Made by a program: the position numbers and the translations under genes. Positions 27,201 to 42,200 of a stretch of 64,000 nt of DNA are shown here, piece after piece (position 1 is the stretch's first letter; every line of letters begins with the position of its first letter). The stretch is from Nectonema munidae (Eukaryota > Nematomorpha > Nectonematoida > Nectonematidae), in contig JAUIRK010001021.1 of assembly GCA_030549495.1 (NCBI GenBank), forward strand, positions 248,001-312,000, written 5' to 3'. The notes below the pieces were generated by a model. It saw only the letters and a program-made list of their open reading frames with translations, made no database searches and had not been told where the DNA came from.

Positions 27201-30200
27201 AAAATGCGCTCTCACTTAATATGCGGTAAGTGTTTCTGATCCCAACGTGCGCATATTAACGTAAGAATCGTGTATTTGGCTAATAAAGATTTGCACTCTC
27301 CAGAAGAGTAGAGATAAATCTTCACAACCAGATTCTCCGGAGATGACCAAGAAGTCATCCAGGACAATGGGGACCACCCAGATTCACGATAAGGAAATGA
27401 ACAAGAAGCCGTAGCCATCGGGGAGGAGGGGGGAGGGAAAGGAAAAGAAATATCTCTCAAAGGAGAACAATAAGATGGAATATCAGATCAAAACAAGGAT
27501 AAATTCCCCGAAACCAGGTAATGATAAAAATCAAAAGCAAATAGAGTCAATCCTAAACCAGGCTACACTAGAAGTAGAATTTCAACAAGACACTAAGTCC
27601 TTGAAATTACCAAAGGACGAAACGTTCAATGTCACCAATTCACACTTCTCGACCCCCAGGCATCTGAAGAGAAAAAGCGTTATCAGAATCCTCCAGTATA
27701 AGTAGGTCAATGCTCTGGTATGAGATTTGGAAAATTTTCAAACTTCTTGCTTCCTCCAAGAATCCAGCGAAAATTTATTTCTAACCAAGTGTTTCCAAAG
27801 TTGATCGAGAAACGCATCATTAGCAAGAAGAGTAATGTTCGATCATCATCAAAAGGGAAAAATCGATGATTAAGACATCCCAGAAAATCCAGTTTTTAGG
27901 AGTAATATTGGACCTACAAAACCATACCATGGCTATCCTAGATAAGAATAAATCCCTAGTGGTTAAGGCCCTAGTGGCCATAGTTATGGCAGCCCTTACT
28001 AGATGGAGCCCATCCATCAAGTGGAAGCAGAGGATTCTAGGAATCATCTAGTATTACCTGGGCGCACCCTGACACAAAGACAAAATACTTCTCATTAGAG
28101 TTTTGGAGAAGTCCCTTGACCATGAAGTCGTACGACACATAATCAGGGAGGATTGGAGAACAATTTTCTTGAAATGGAACATGGTCACCCCAAAAAAGGT
28201 CCAAGGTACAATCTGGGTGAACGCATCCCTAAAGGATATATGTATTATATGCCAAGAGGAAGAAATCGTGATTGCAATTGATAACCTTAAGTGGAATATT
28301 GCCAACCTAGAACTATTAGCCACCTGTAAGCCACACATCATGTTCCCCTGTCACCATATACGGTCAGACTCATAAGTGGCCATCGCATATATCAAAAATT
28401 ATGGAGGCAAATCGGCAAATAGTTACCTAACCCTGAGTTTCCTAACCAAGGTTGAATAAGACATTGATTTCTTGCCCGAGGAAATCTCATACATACCTTA
28501 AGAAGAGAATCCGGTAAATGCTACGTCAAGACGGAAATCAGAAGGGAGGAATATCAAATTCAAAGAGGCCACATATTCATCCAAGGATGAGAGAAGCCTC
28601 AAAATCCTGGGAAGAAATTACAAGCAGCACGTGCAAACAATGGGAGCAGTTCCCGCCGAAATCTATGGGCTGGACTATAAAAGCAGTCCGCCTCCTGATT
28701 TGGACATTTATGCTTTTTAGCGACTTCTTGCTGTACAATTCCCACTCATCGCCCACCCATAATATAGAGCCAAAGACAAAGACTCTATAAAACACTAAAA
28801 AGATCCCAGAAGATAAGAAATATCTAAAAGATCAAACAAAAATCACAGAAGATTTATCCAAAGATCAATAAAAATCCTAGAAGATTTATCTAAAGATCAA
28901 GGCCACTGGAAATCCAGTGCACATCATTTTAAATTTGTTTTTTCTTATTTTGTAAATAAAGTTCTAACAATTAAAAAAAAAGTTTACAATTAAAAATGAA
29001 AAAAATAACTTACCATATTTGGTCCTGAAATAATAGCAAAACAAGAACAGTTGGTAAACTTCTATAAAAAGCACAAAAATAAAAGTTGTTAGAAAGATTG
29101 AAGATAAAAGTGTTTCTTAAAACTTGTCAAAATATCTCTTTATTAATTCCACTAAGTAAAAAATATTCAAAGCTATTATATACCCAAATTGTGTTTTTGT
29201 ACACTAAACAAAAGAACATGATAACCACATTAGATTTAATCTTTTAAATTTTTGGGGAAGTCAGAAAGTTAAAAGAACAAATATAAGAGGTAATACTTTT
29301 TACATTTCTTCTAAAACTTAGATTCTAATCCAGATAGGGATTTCTTAACTAAAGAAGTTTTAGTTTTATTGAAAAAATACATAAAAAGGGAAAAGAATAA
29401 TAAAACTATAATAAAAAATTTGTTTGGCGTCCCAACAAAACACAGATATAAACAATGTGGCAAAAACAAGGAAGAGTGTTGTATTAAATTTTGGGGATCT
29501 ATCTGATTTATTTTTTTCGCATTTGTTTTAAAATAAAATGTTATCAAAAAGTTTGATTTTGTATTGCAAGTTACATTTTTTATAGAAAAAATCATATAAA
29601 AAACTTGACACTCTGTAATTTAAGTATGCCGAATTTAATTCTTGGAAATTTATGTGTGTGGAAATTTCACGAAAATATTTTAGTTTACAGTACATAAAAT
29701 TCTTCAACAAAAAACAAATGAAATTTCCAAACATTAGTAATAAAAAAATTACATTTTATCCTCAAGGTTTATTATATTCTTAATAAATTTTAATACGCTT
29801 TTAGAATAGATGGATAAATTTATATTTTTATATTTATTTTTATTTTTAGAATAGTTGGATAGATTTTTGAAGTTTGAATAAATATTTAAACTTCGGCAGG
29901 TATGTCTTAATCCGTAAACCTTTGGTATTTTCTATTTATAAGCAAAGCATTTTAGCATTTTAAAAATCTTTAATATATTATATAGAATAATCGATAAGAA
30001 TTTGACTATTTAGATCAAAAGATATATTTCAAGAATATTCAATAAAAAATATCAAAAATGTATAAAAATTGAATTGTTAATACTATGTCATTTTTTATAA
30101 CGCTGTCGCATTGTGTTTTAGCCATAACTGGATGTTTGAAACTTTCAACGTCAATGCGATTACAAATGCGAGGCTCGACTAAGGAAATTAAATTATATAT

Positions 30201-33200
30201 AGTTGATATTGTTAAAAAAAATGAGAGAAGATACTTGCATTATGCATGGCTGAAAAATTAGCAAAGGACGCTAGCATGTCAAGGGTAGAAACGCACTCAG
30301 TAAGCTTATACAAACAATTTAAGTGATGTCGAATTGAGTCAATCAAACTTTCTATTAATCTAAATATGACAATATTAAAAAAGGTAAAAAAAATAGTGGT
30401 TGTAAGATCATTACGACCAACTCATAAGATAAATTTCTTTTTGCGATTGAAGAATTCTCTCTGAAAAAGTAACAGGCAATTTCATTTAAAAAGTGGTTAA
30501 ATATAGAAATTCTTACCGTTTATTTTCAGCTAAAATAGTGTTAATTGAAAATAATTAAATTTATATACGTTAAAGTATAGTATGAAAAGTCATCCAAGTT
30601 TATGAGGGAAATAATGCAATTATTCATTGCCTCTAATATAATCAAAATGGCTATAGGATTTTTGCAATTGGGATTTTAGAGGCTAGGATTTTTGTCGAGT
30701 AAATTTATACTTTTAACTGTGGAACATCATTATTTTATTATTGCATATTAAATTATATAAAAAATATTTACGATATAAAATAATTATTTGGATTTATCAA
30801 AAAATGAGTGTGAACAAACAAAACAAACTAACAAATATAAGAAAATATATATTTAAGCTATTTTAGTTCACGCAAAGGAAAGGATTTTGACTAATCGCTA
30901 TCCATTGAAAATTCGTGTTTGTCTGTGTTCCTCTACAGCAGTGTTTCTTAACCTTTTTTTTAGCTCACACCGTTAAAAAAAAATTTTTTCCCTTGCACCA
31001 CTCCAACAAAAATTTTCAAAAAAGTTAGGGAAAAAAAAATTAAAAAAAAATTTTTGATCAAAATTTTGGTTTTTTGAAAATATCTTCTCGCACAACTCGG
31101 AAAGAGTTCTCGCACCACAAGTGGTGCATGCACCACTGGTTCAGAAACCCTGCTCTGCAGGAACAATAATCTAAAATGGGTTAGTCATTAATTAATTAAA
31201 TTAAGAACTAACCAACTAAGAATTTAATTTGGTAATTATTTAACACTAGAAAAGAATAGGGTAGAATAGAGCATGTTAGTTGGAAAAAAATATTTTCAAG
31301 GAGGAATATTATTTTAGACATTTAAGAACTTAGGTTAGATAAAAAAATGTTATGATTAAAAAATTCTCTTCTCTTCAAAACCATGATACGTCCAATATTG
31401 GAATATGGCAATATAATTACTAGCCATCACAACAAGCTTGAATTGAGGAAATTTGAGAGAGTTCAAAGAAAGTTCACTAAAAAAGTAGCTGGTGTCCAAG
31501 ATATGTCATGCACAGACAGAATAAAAGAACTTAATCTTCCGTCTCTTCTTTATAGAATTAAAAGACAAAAATGATAACTATTTATAATATACTCAAGTAA
31601 AATATTCGCATACAAAGAAAAGTTTTACCTCCAATGGCATCACGTATTTCTCGATGTAATTCCTTAAAACTTCAACTAGACTCTCATTATAGCACTTTTA
31701 GAAAAACTTATTTCACTAAATCTTCAATTAAAGATTGGAACAATCTACCTCTAAATATTGTGGATGCACCAATATTACATATATTTAAAATTAGATTAGA
31801 CTTCCATTGGAGTCATCTCAAGTTTTACACTTGTGATATTTCGTCTAATGAAAACTCAAATATCTCATTATTTAAAGTTATTATTTTTAGATGCAATTTT
31901 CATAGGTTTGAACAACCTTCTTTTTGCTTAATAAAATATGTTGTTTGAACTTTGATGGTCTATAATGGTTTTATAGAACCACTGAGATAAAGTCTGAAAA
32001 GCAGCCCAAAGTAACATATGTAAAATTATTTAGTTATCTCAATATATCCCATTGAGTTTTCCATATTTCTAAGAAATAAAGCTGGCTTTGTACACTTTGT
32101 TGAAAACAGGTTAAACATGACGCCATTTTTTCATTAAAAAGGATAAAAAAGATTAAAAAAATATTCGACTATAAACTTTGTTCAAGAATCTTGACAAAAC
32201 AATTCCTTTACATACACAAATTTAGTAAAAAATAAATATCCATTTAAAAAATGGATATTTTATTCAAAAATAACGAAATTACTATGCTGATTGATGAAAA
32301 AGAAGTTTCAAGCAAATAATTTTAAATGCTCTAAAAGGAATACTATAGATATTCATCAAATTGCATAATTGATCCAAGTAAAATTGTTAAGTTATATTAA
32401 TTCAGAAAAGCTCATACAACTTTTAATAAAACAAGATGAGCCCTTTCCAAAAATATAGTTTTTGGTCCGTTCTAATTATAGATTAAATATATTTTTTGAA
32501 AAATCCAAGGGATTTAAATAAAAAATGGTAAGAATGATGAATTGCCTAATGTTATACTTACAATAAATATAAATTATGAAAAGGTCATAAAATTGATATA
32601 TTATAAATCTCATAGCAAAAAAATTTTCCATTAAATATGCCAACAATGCATTTACTGACATAAATTTTAAATGAAGATAAATGCAACACATACTCTGACG
32701 TTGAAAAAAGATTTTCAGAAAATGAAATGGTGAATATAATGGAAAATTCAAACATAACTAACTTTACACAAAATTTTCTAATTGCTAAGTGACAACACAA
32801 GTTAAAAGGTTATTTTCAAAATTAAAAAGAAATTAATGGGTGAAGACAGAAATTTTAAGGATAAAAATAATTTTCCCTATATCGTTTTTTATTATAATAG
32901 TGAAAAGTATATGATTAAATATTAACGATAGTCGTATCTTTTCACCAGGGTTATAACTGCATACAAATGAATTTATATTGTAAGATGGCCAAGTATTATT
33001 TATTCATTTACTATACCAAGTTTTAACAATGATTTTGCAAAAATCTATAAAATATACTGTAAAGTAGGTAGTTTAGAGAGGAATATGATTTCGTGAATTT
33101 AAATTATGCTAAATTTTTTTAATTTTTTTTTATGAAATCTTTTATATATAAATCAAAAAATCATTGTAATTTCGATTACAAGAAAAAAACAAAAAAATTT

Positions 33201-36200
33201 TAGGCTAAATATCCTAAATTTTAGAAATGATTATTATTGGGGAAATTAACTTCTCGGAAATTTGTTTTTGAACCATAATTCGAGGAATTTTTTTCTCACG
33301 AAATTAAATACAGTATAAAAAAATTAGGAAAAAGTTTCTTCTATAGACTATAGTTGTATTTATGGTCAACCGTTTTCACTTTTTCTTATTTAAAATATAT
33401 AGATACTGTTTAATTTTATGTGAGATATATTGAAAAATTATAAATAAACCAAGATAGTATGATACTAAAACTTTATTGAAAAAAATATTTAAAAAATATT
33501 TTTATTTCAATAGAAACAAAGTTACAAACTAATTTAATAGAAATTTTAAAATATACAATTGGCCTAGGTTATATTAATATGTACGATTCAAAATTTATGA
33601 AAGAGGGAAGACTTGTTGTCAACAAATGAAATATTATATCCTTGGTTTATCTACGTGAAAATTTGGAAAAACGCGAAGTCTACCAAATAAATACTTTAAA
33701 ATTAAACCTACGTTTAAATAGTGACGCTAAATAACCCAAAATCGATAACATAAACACTTGAAAAAAAAATATAATGGATTATAAAATAAGCATAATTATC
33801 AAGACATTATTCATTAAATTTTACAATTAATTTATAAACATATTCACAAAGTTATTCCATAATATAACTAAAGAGGAAAAATATTAAAAACATACGATAT
33901 CCATAGTAGTGAAATAAAAACCATTGTATGCTTTTAGAACTTTTATGAAATCACCAGGAATTTCTGGTTCTCTTTTCGTTTGCTTCATATTCCATTGCAA
34001 GAACACATGGAAACCTCTTATTTTGTTGTAAAAGGGTTTTAAGTTAACATTGAAGCGCGATATCAATTCGTCTATTTTGCCTTAATACGTTTCAGAATAA
34101 CACACTCATCATCTTTGTAAACAGATACCCTTTAATTTTAATTTTAAAATTTTAGGTTTAATTTTATCGAACATGAAGAATTTTTTAATGTAAAAAAATT
34201 TTGATACTATATAAAAAAAGATAGTTTACCGTTATAATCTTCAAAAAGCTCTACATATTTTCGTCTAGATAAATCAAGAAGTCCTTAAAAATAAGAGGTT
34301 GAAATGAGAATGATTTAATGACACAAAAATCTCAAAAAAACAATATCCTGTCCCGTTTTTTTTAATTCATTTCAATACATGAATCGTTTCATTGAAAAAA
34401 ATCATTTTCACAAAAAAGCTTTAAATGAGTAAGTACAGTATGTATATGATATACAAAAATAGAAGATAAAATATAAGTACAGTAGACCCTCGTTAAGCCA
34501 GACAACTTGGGGGAGAGCGGTGTCAGACAATGCCAAACGTCCGACTTAAACAGAAATTATAACAAATCAGACGAGTTATTATTTATTCATGCCTAATAAT
34601 ATAAAATATTTTGAAATTGAACTTTTTTTTCTAATATAACATATATTTAAAAACAATTTTAAAAAATTGAGCAATTTAAATATCAAAAGAATAAAGTCCG
34701 CCTGTAGATGGTTGAAGAGAGTTTGATTCTGTAGCTCTGACAACTGGCTTAAAAAAGGAATAAATCTTTAATTGTTTTCCTTGTATGTGTTGTCTTTGAA
34801 TGATCATATCTCTCAAAGATCGTAAGTGTGGGTAATACTGGTTGTTTTCTTCGTCTGCAATTATATCAATGTACGTTATGATAGTATCAAGGGCTTCTCG
34901 AACTGCTGAAAGCTTTGGAATTTTAACATCCAAATCATTTTCTTCATTATCCTCCTTTGTATCACCATTTAAGAACTTCTTCGGCTATTTCTTCATCTGT
35001 CATAACATGATGACCAAGATCTTCTTCTGTTTCTTCTAGCCACTCTCTTACATCTTCTAAAGAAACATGTTCCCCCGCTCTTTTGAAGAGACAATGAAAA
35101 TCATTTGGCTCAAAACCTTCAAAATCGTACTCAACATCATCAGTATCATACAGAAGTTTTTCCATGCGTTGGCCAGGGTTGTTGCTAACGTCTTTCCATG
35201 CAGCTGCAATATTGAAAAGGCCCCTTTTATGTTGTAGTTCCTGATATTTCAAATATGCTGAATTCAGTGGTGTTATTCAATTTTTTATGAAAATCAATCA
35301 AATCAGTCAAAAAATTGATCTAAATGTGACAGCTCATCTCAAAAAGGAACTTTTTATTTAAATAATTATATAAAGTTTTTTACACATGTATACCCATTTT
35401 CAAATATGCTGAATTCAGTGGTGATATTCATTTTTTATGAAAATCAATCAAACCTGTCAAAATTTGATCTAAATGTGACAGCTCATCTCAAAAAGGAACT
35501 TTTTATCTAAATAATTATATAAAGTTTTTTACACATGTATACCCATTTTCAAATATGCTGAATTCAGTGGTGATATTCATTTTTTATGAAAATCAATCAA
35601 ACCTGCCAAAAAATTGATCTAATTGTGACAGCTCATCTCAAAAAGAAACTTTTTATCTAAATAATTATATAAAGTTTTTTACACATGTATACCCATTTTA
35701 AAATATTCTGAATTCAGTGATGATATTCATTTTTTATGAAAATCAATAAAACTGTCAAAAAATTTATCTAAATGTGACAGCTCATCTCAAAAAGAAGCCT
35801 TTTATCAAAATAATTATATAATGTTTTTTACACATATATACCCATTTTCAATCATTCTGAATTCAGTGGTGATATTCATTTTTTATGAAAATCATTCAAA
35901 CCTGTCAAAAAAGTGATTTATATATGACAGCTCATCTCAAAAAAGAAACTTTTAATCTAAATAATTATATAATGTTCTTTACACATATATACCCATTTTT
36001 AAGTATGCGTATTTCAGTGGTGATATTCTCTCTGGTAATTATTTTCTTAATTTATTTAATAAACCAACTTTAGGTGTTTAATTCACTCAAAATATTTCAT
36101 TCTACAGTAACTTATGTAACTCGATAGGACCTCCATCTTTTTGGCTACAAATTCGTTATCGGCTCGTAGTCTCTACGTCATATTATAATTTACAGTATGT

Positions 36201-39200
36201 AATTTTGCTATTCATTCTATGATGATCTTTTCTTGGTAGCTCTTTTTTCATTAGAAATTTTTATTCTTCAATGTATGTTTAAAAAAATTTTTATAATGAT
36301 AAAAGTACTTTTTTTCTTTCTCAAAGCATTCTGATTAAAGAATCTTCTTAATGATCTTAGTCTTTTTTTTTATCAGTATCGTGTATTTTATCAACAGGCC
36401 TGAATATTTATCAACTAATCTCAGTTCAAAGGTTTTTTTCTGATGAATCATTCGTGATGTTCATTTTTCAATTACAAAAAGTTGTCCAAGTTCTTCATCT
36501 AAAAGATTCTCTCTTTGACGCAAAACGAAAAAGATGGACAAATTCAATTTAAATTGAAAAATATGATAGTGACTAAATTCTCACATATTGGCATCTGCGC
36601 CATTTTTGATAAATTTCACCTATTCTAAATTTTCAGATTTCCCACCCATCTTAGCTAAATGTTAATTGTAATCCTAGATGATAAGCTAGGATTTATATAT
36701 TTTTCATTTGTAAAAGAAGAACTTCTTTTTCACATTCAAAATCTTTTTTCAAGCATCTAATATTATATAATTGAACCACTTCCTAGTTCATTAGAACGTG
36801 GTAGATCTTCCATTTAGTCAAGATACATATTTTTTTTTATTTATTTGTTTTGATCACATGTTCTTTTTTCAATTACTTTTCAACTTGTTTCCTTCTCTAA
36901 TACAAATTTTCAAAGATTTTATAATACGTTTTGTTTTTTTTAATAAATATTTCATACTCAAGATGATTTTAGAAAGTATTATAAGCCAAAATATACAAAA
37001 AAAAGTATATTTTTACTATATACCTAATATGCAGCCATTTTTTTAAATTTTTTTACAGAACTGATTTTCAGGCATACATTACTAATTCAATTGCCACTTC
37101 GAGATATTTTTTAACCGTATTATTCAAAATCCAGTACAGAAATAAAATAAGCATAGTCGATTTGGTATAAAACAGATATTTTATTTTTTTGAAAATATTT
37201 TTGAAGACAGTATCTAGAAGTAAACCGCAAATCTGATTGAACCTTTCAGATATTTTAAAACCATAAATGCCAAACCTGAGTCCAAAAATGAAACCAGCAT
37301 CTTCCATTTGGCATAATAACAGATATTTATTTAAATTTCAAAAATATTTCTCTAGACATTAGACGTAAATCGAACATTTGATTGACACTTTCAGACATTT
37401 AAAACCTCTAAATGCAAAAAATGATTTCAGAAATAAAAATTATCATGGTCGAATTGGTATAAAAAAAATATATTTCATGTAAAATTAGAGAGAATATTTT
37501 GGGATATAGTTTTCAGGCATAAACCGCAAATTTGATTGACACTGCAGTAAAACCTCTAAAGTCTAAATGCGAAAACTGTGTTCAGAAATTAAATCATCAT
37601 GATCTATTTGCTATAAAAAATCAATATTTTTGGAAGCAAATTTTAGAAGTAAACGCAAATTTGATTGATACTTATAGGTATTTTCACATTCAAACTGCAA
37701 AAATTTAGTCCATAAATTAAACTAGCATGGTTGATTTGGTATAAAAACATATATTTAATTGTAAAATTTGAATGAATGTTTTTGGAGACAATTTTTAGAA
37801 GTAAACCGCAAATTTGATTAATACTTATATGTATTTTCACATCCTAAATGTAAAAAATGAGTTCAGAAATGAAAAAGTATGATTGATTTGGTATAAAAAC
37901 ATATATTTCATCTAAAATTGAGAGAATATTTTTGGAGATAGCTATTAGAAGTAAACCGCAAATTTGATTGACATTGACAGATATTTTAAAACCTCTAAAT
38001 GTGAAAAATGAGTTCAGAAATGAAAACAACATGATCGATTTGGTATAAAACATATATTTTATGTAAAATGTGAAGGAATGTTTTTGGAAACAATTTTTAG
38101 AAGTAAACCGCAAATTTGATTAACACTTATAGGTATTTTCAAATCCTAAATGTAAAAAATGAGTCCAGAAATGAAAACAGCATGACCGATTTAGTATAAA
38201 AACATACATTTTATGTAAAATTTGAAGGTATATATTATTAGATATATTTTTGATCAATCAAAATTTTGATTGACATTTTAAAAAAGTAGGCATGATTATT
38301 GAAAAAATTAAATATATAAAGTGTTATGCGTTCCAAACTGTATATAATTATAAATTTTCAGGATATTATATAATATAGATCCTAAGTTATAAGGTTAAGT
38401 ACAGATAATGTCAAAATTTTGCTGAAAAATTTTAATTTTTGATTTTGATTGACAGTTTTGGACATGAAAGGGTCATTCAACTACCATGAAAATGATTTCA
38501 AAAGATGCAGCTAGCGATTTTAGGAAAAGTCACAAAATTTGAAGGGATATGATTCAGCCAATTTTCTATAATTAATTTTTTAGTGAAGGGGGTGGGGCGT
38601 TTTACGCCCCCAGCAATAGGGTTAATGTTCAATCGCTTATTATAATTTAGTTGTTTTATCAAGTGCATTTATACGACTCATTTTATAAATAAATAGAATT
38701 AGCATATCAAATTGGAAATCGTTTCCTCACATTGCCATAAAACATAATAAATCTTGATTTCTTTTACATATGGTTGAGCGAAGATTTAAACTATACAAAA
38801 ATATTCTATTTTTTTAGTAGATACTAGATAAGACTAACCTTTCTTGTTAAAAATAAAATATAAGAGCAAAAGGAACAAAAAACTATCATTATGAAAATTG
38901 TAAAAATACTTACCATTGATATTTGACTAGAGAACAAAAAATATTTTTAAACATAAAATATAAGACAAGATGCTTAAATTACTTTTATAGCAAAACACTT
39001 GGCATTTTTAGTTTCTAAGGCGCTTCTTTTAGCTGGCACGCTATTTTGTAAAATAGTTTCAAGTTTTGTCTTTATAACATTAAAGCTAGAGTCATTTAAT
39101 AACTAAAAATATATTCTAATTAAAAAAAGAAAGAAAATTAAGCAAGGAGTTTACATACATTGTAATAGACTTCAAAAAGTGGACTTTCATAGAGTTTAAG

Positions 39201-42200
39201 GCACTCTCTAAGGGAGGGTATATTCTCCACAATTTTTTGTAGATAGATAGCAGCACCTATTTTAGCATCTATCGCAAAGATGTCCTCCTTAACGAAAACA
39301 AAAACTGTAAAACTAAAAGCTCGTGAGTCGTGAGTCTTATAGAAGAGAAGAGGTTTTAACGCAAAAAATACCGTCTTTGGTTTTCGAATCAGCAGAGCAA
39401 GCATGTGCTCTAGATCATTGAAGTTCGTTAAAATATCGAGTAGTTTATAGAAAGAGGATTCATTTGAAAGAATGTCATTAACTGACATTTGCCTTAGTTT
39501 AATGGTATTTTCATCTTGTGGAGGCTATTTATTCAACATTTTACAAGCAGTGTAAATAAAAAGTTTAGAAAGAGTTAGATTCAACCTGGAGAATGTTCGC
39601 TCTGAGCAATCTTGCGCCAGGAATAGTTTTGGTAAAGTTCAGTGTGTTGAATAGCGAAGGCCCGTTTAAAGGATCACAATTATTGATCAAAAGTTCCAAA
39701 TTTTTGACTGTGTATGAATCTTTGTTAAAAAAAGAGCATGAATCAAGACTAAGATAAATTATGTAGGTAAAAAAGTTTATTAAAAATAGAATTTTATATA
39801 TTCTTGGTACATGGGTGTCACACTGGTACTCAAAATTTCATTGTTTTTTTTTCAAATTTCATAATCAAGATCGGGTATTTTTGTAATGAATACACTCGTT
39901 ATCGACAAAAATGTGATGGTATTTCACTAAAATGCATTTCAAAATTATCTATATATTACTCGTTAATTAATAAAAAAAATACATTATTCAATAAAATTAA
40001 CCTGACTAAAACATTATTAAGTATTATACTTTTCAAAATTATACAAATTAGAGTACATATTGTTTCTGGTTAATCCTCTTAGGGATTTTATAATATTTAG
40101 AATTAAATAAATTAAACTGTTCATACTTTAACAAAAAACCAGTTCATACTTTAACAAAGTAAACAAAAACTAGTCTGAATTTGATAAATTTTTGAATTTG
40201 AAGGATTCGATACTTCCAAAGACGCTTCATCAATGTAGGTAAAAAACGCCAAAGGTATTGCATTTTTAGAAACTTTGGCTCTTGCTATGCTGATCCTAAT
40301 GACAGGGTGAAATGAAGTATGTTTCTCTGACTGACAAGTAATAATATACTTTACTAATATAAAAATTTAGGCTACACTTAATGTGTTTCTTAATAGTGAT
40401 ATAATTAAAATAAAGAATAATTCATCTAGATAACAGCTTAATTGCAAACTTACTAAACATTTATTTAAGTAAATAGGTATATGTTCCTTCAGATATTATC
40501 TACTAACTAAATAAAATACTGACTTATTTACTTTTAGCCAAGTAACGATATATAATAGAACAGTTAATTAGTTCATTATTAAATGGTTAGTCCCATAGTT
40601 AGTTGAAAGCAATCGTTGTGTAGTTGAAAGAAATGCAAAATTTTGGATGAAATCAAGTCTAATTAAGAAAATATGGAAAGAAGCAAAGGATTATGCAAAA
40701 CTACCAATGAATACAGTTTTCTCGCTTCCTTCATATGTTACTTTGAATGTTTTAGGCATATAAACTGTGTTGTAAGCATGTTCCAGATACTTCAATAGAG
40801 CTGCAAGTGCTGATACACAATAAAATCTAAAATTATAATATTTACACGTCATAAACATGTTAAAAAAGATACAATTGGATATTACTTTGACTTAATTTCA
40901 AATTTAACATTTTCATATTCCGGCATTAAATAATGGTCAATGTACCAAGAGCCTTTAGTTTCATTGAAAAATTTTCTGTGAACCATTTTTATTTCTGCTC
41001 TAGAAAATTCACTTATTACCTTGGACAGAAGATCATTAATAGAATCTAATTTGTTGGGTGTATACACCATTATTATCTAAAGAGAGTAAAAGATTGAAAA
41101 TATATAGTAAATAAAGATTAGAATTCACATTTAAATCAAAAATATTAAAAATTTATTCAAACTTGTATATTTGAATTAAAACTTGAAACAGAGATGAATG
41201 AAAAAATTTATTTTACTACTAGTCAAACTTAAAATAAACTAATAGTGCTTATTTAGATGAATTTTACAAAGAATATACAACTTAAATCATTTTTAATATA
41301 TACTAAACAAATTGAAATAATATAAGAAATTGATAATGAAAGTGTAGCATTTAATTCATCCCTAAAGAAACAATTATCCACTATTCAATGTTAATCAACA
41401 GATCACAATGATTTTCAAGAAAATATATTACTCTGCCTTTATTAATTGTAAATTCTTTTTTTTTCATATGGCACATTAACATCACTCTATCTAAATAGAA
41501 GAAATATTTTTTATTTTTTCGTAGAAAGGGCATATTCACACAAATTAATTCAAAGATTAGTTTCATATAATTTATAACTGTTCACATAGTTTTGCATTCG
41601 ACTTTTAAAATATTTTGAGTTCTACTAGCACTTATCTGAGTAGGTGAGACTTTCTCTCATTTATTAACTTTTCTTAACAAATATTCATTAAAAAATTTTT
41701 TATCAAAATTTCCAATGAAAGAATAGCTAATTTAGGGACTATCTTTAAATAAGGTTCAATTTTGAATCTGCTAAGAAGTATGGGAAGATTTATAAGAACT
41801 ACTAGGAATTCATGTAAAATTCCTGCCGTCTCTGTTTCTAAAAGCATATTGATATTCACAACCCAAAAAATTGTATGAAAAATGATCTTTCTCCAGAGTT
41901 TAAAAAGAATAGAAACATGATTAATAATTAATCCATTACAAAAAATGTTTACTAAATGGGAAAAAGTTTTTTATCTCTCAAAAATGCTATATATATAGTG
42001 ATGTAGTCAAAAACTTTTATTTAGAGAATTCAAATTTGTAAAAGGATTATTCGAATTTTCGATGAGAGAAGCGAAATTAAAAAAACCTGGTCAAAACGTC
42101 CGAAACCAAAACGTCCCAAATCCAAAACGTCCGAAAACCGAAACGTCCGAAAACCAAAACGTCCGAAACCAAAAGGTCCGAAAATTAGATTAACAGTATC

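Noticed and set aside
34676-35252. Jerky-like host gene
   Set aside because: The frames end next to a Tigger terminal repeat with TA target and contain a frameshift. It is a transposon fragment, not a domesticated gene.
35250-38250. CRISPR-like repeat arrays
   Set aside because: Units are ~150 bp with no spacer/repeat alternation, in a eukaryotic intron. They are ordinary tandem repeats.
39288-39371. 84-bp in-frame insertion in MSH4
   Set aside because: It is open, but it has a GT donor (acg|gtattt) and a pyrimidine-rich acceptor (cgttaag), and removal restores family spacing. It is an intron.
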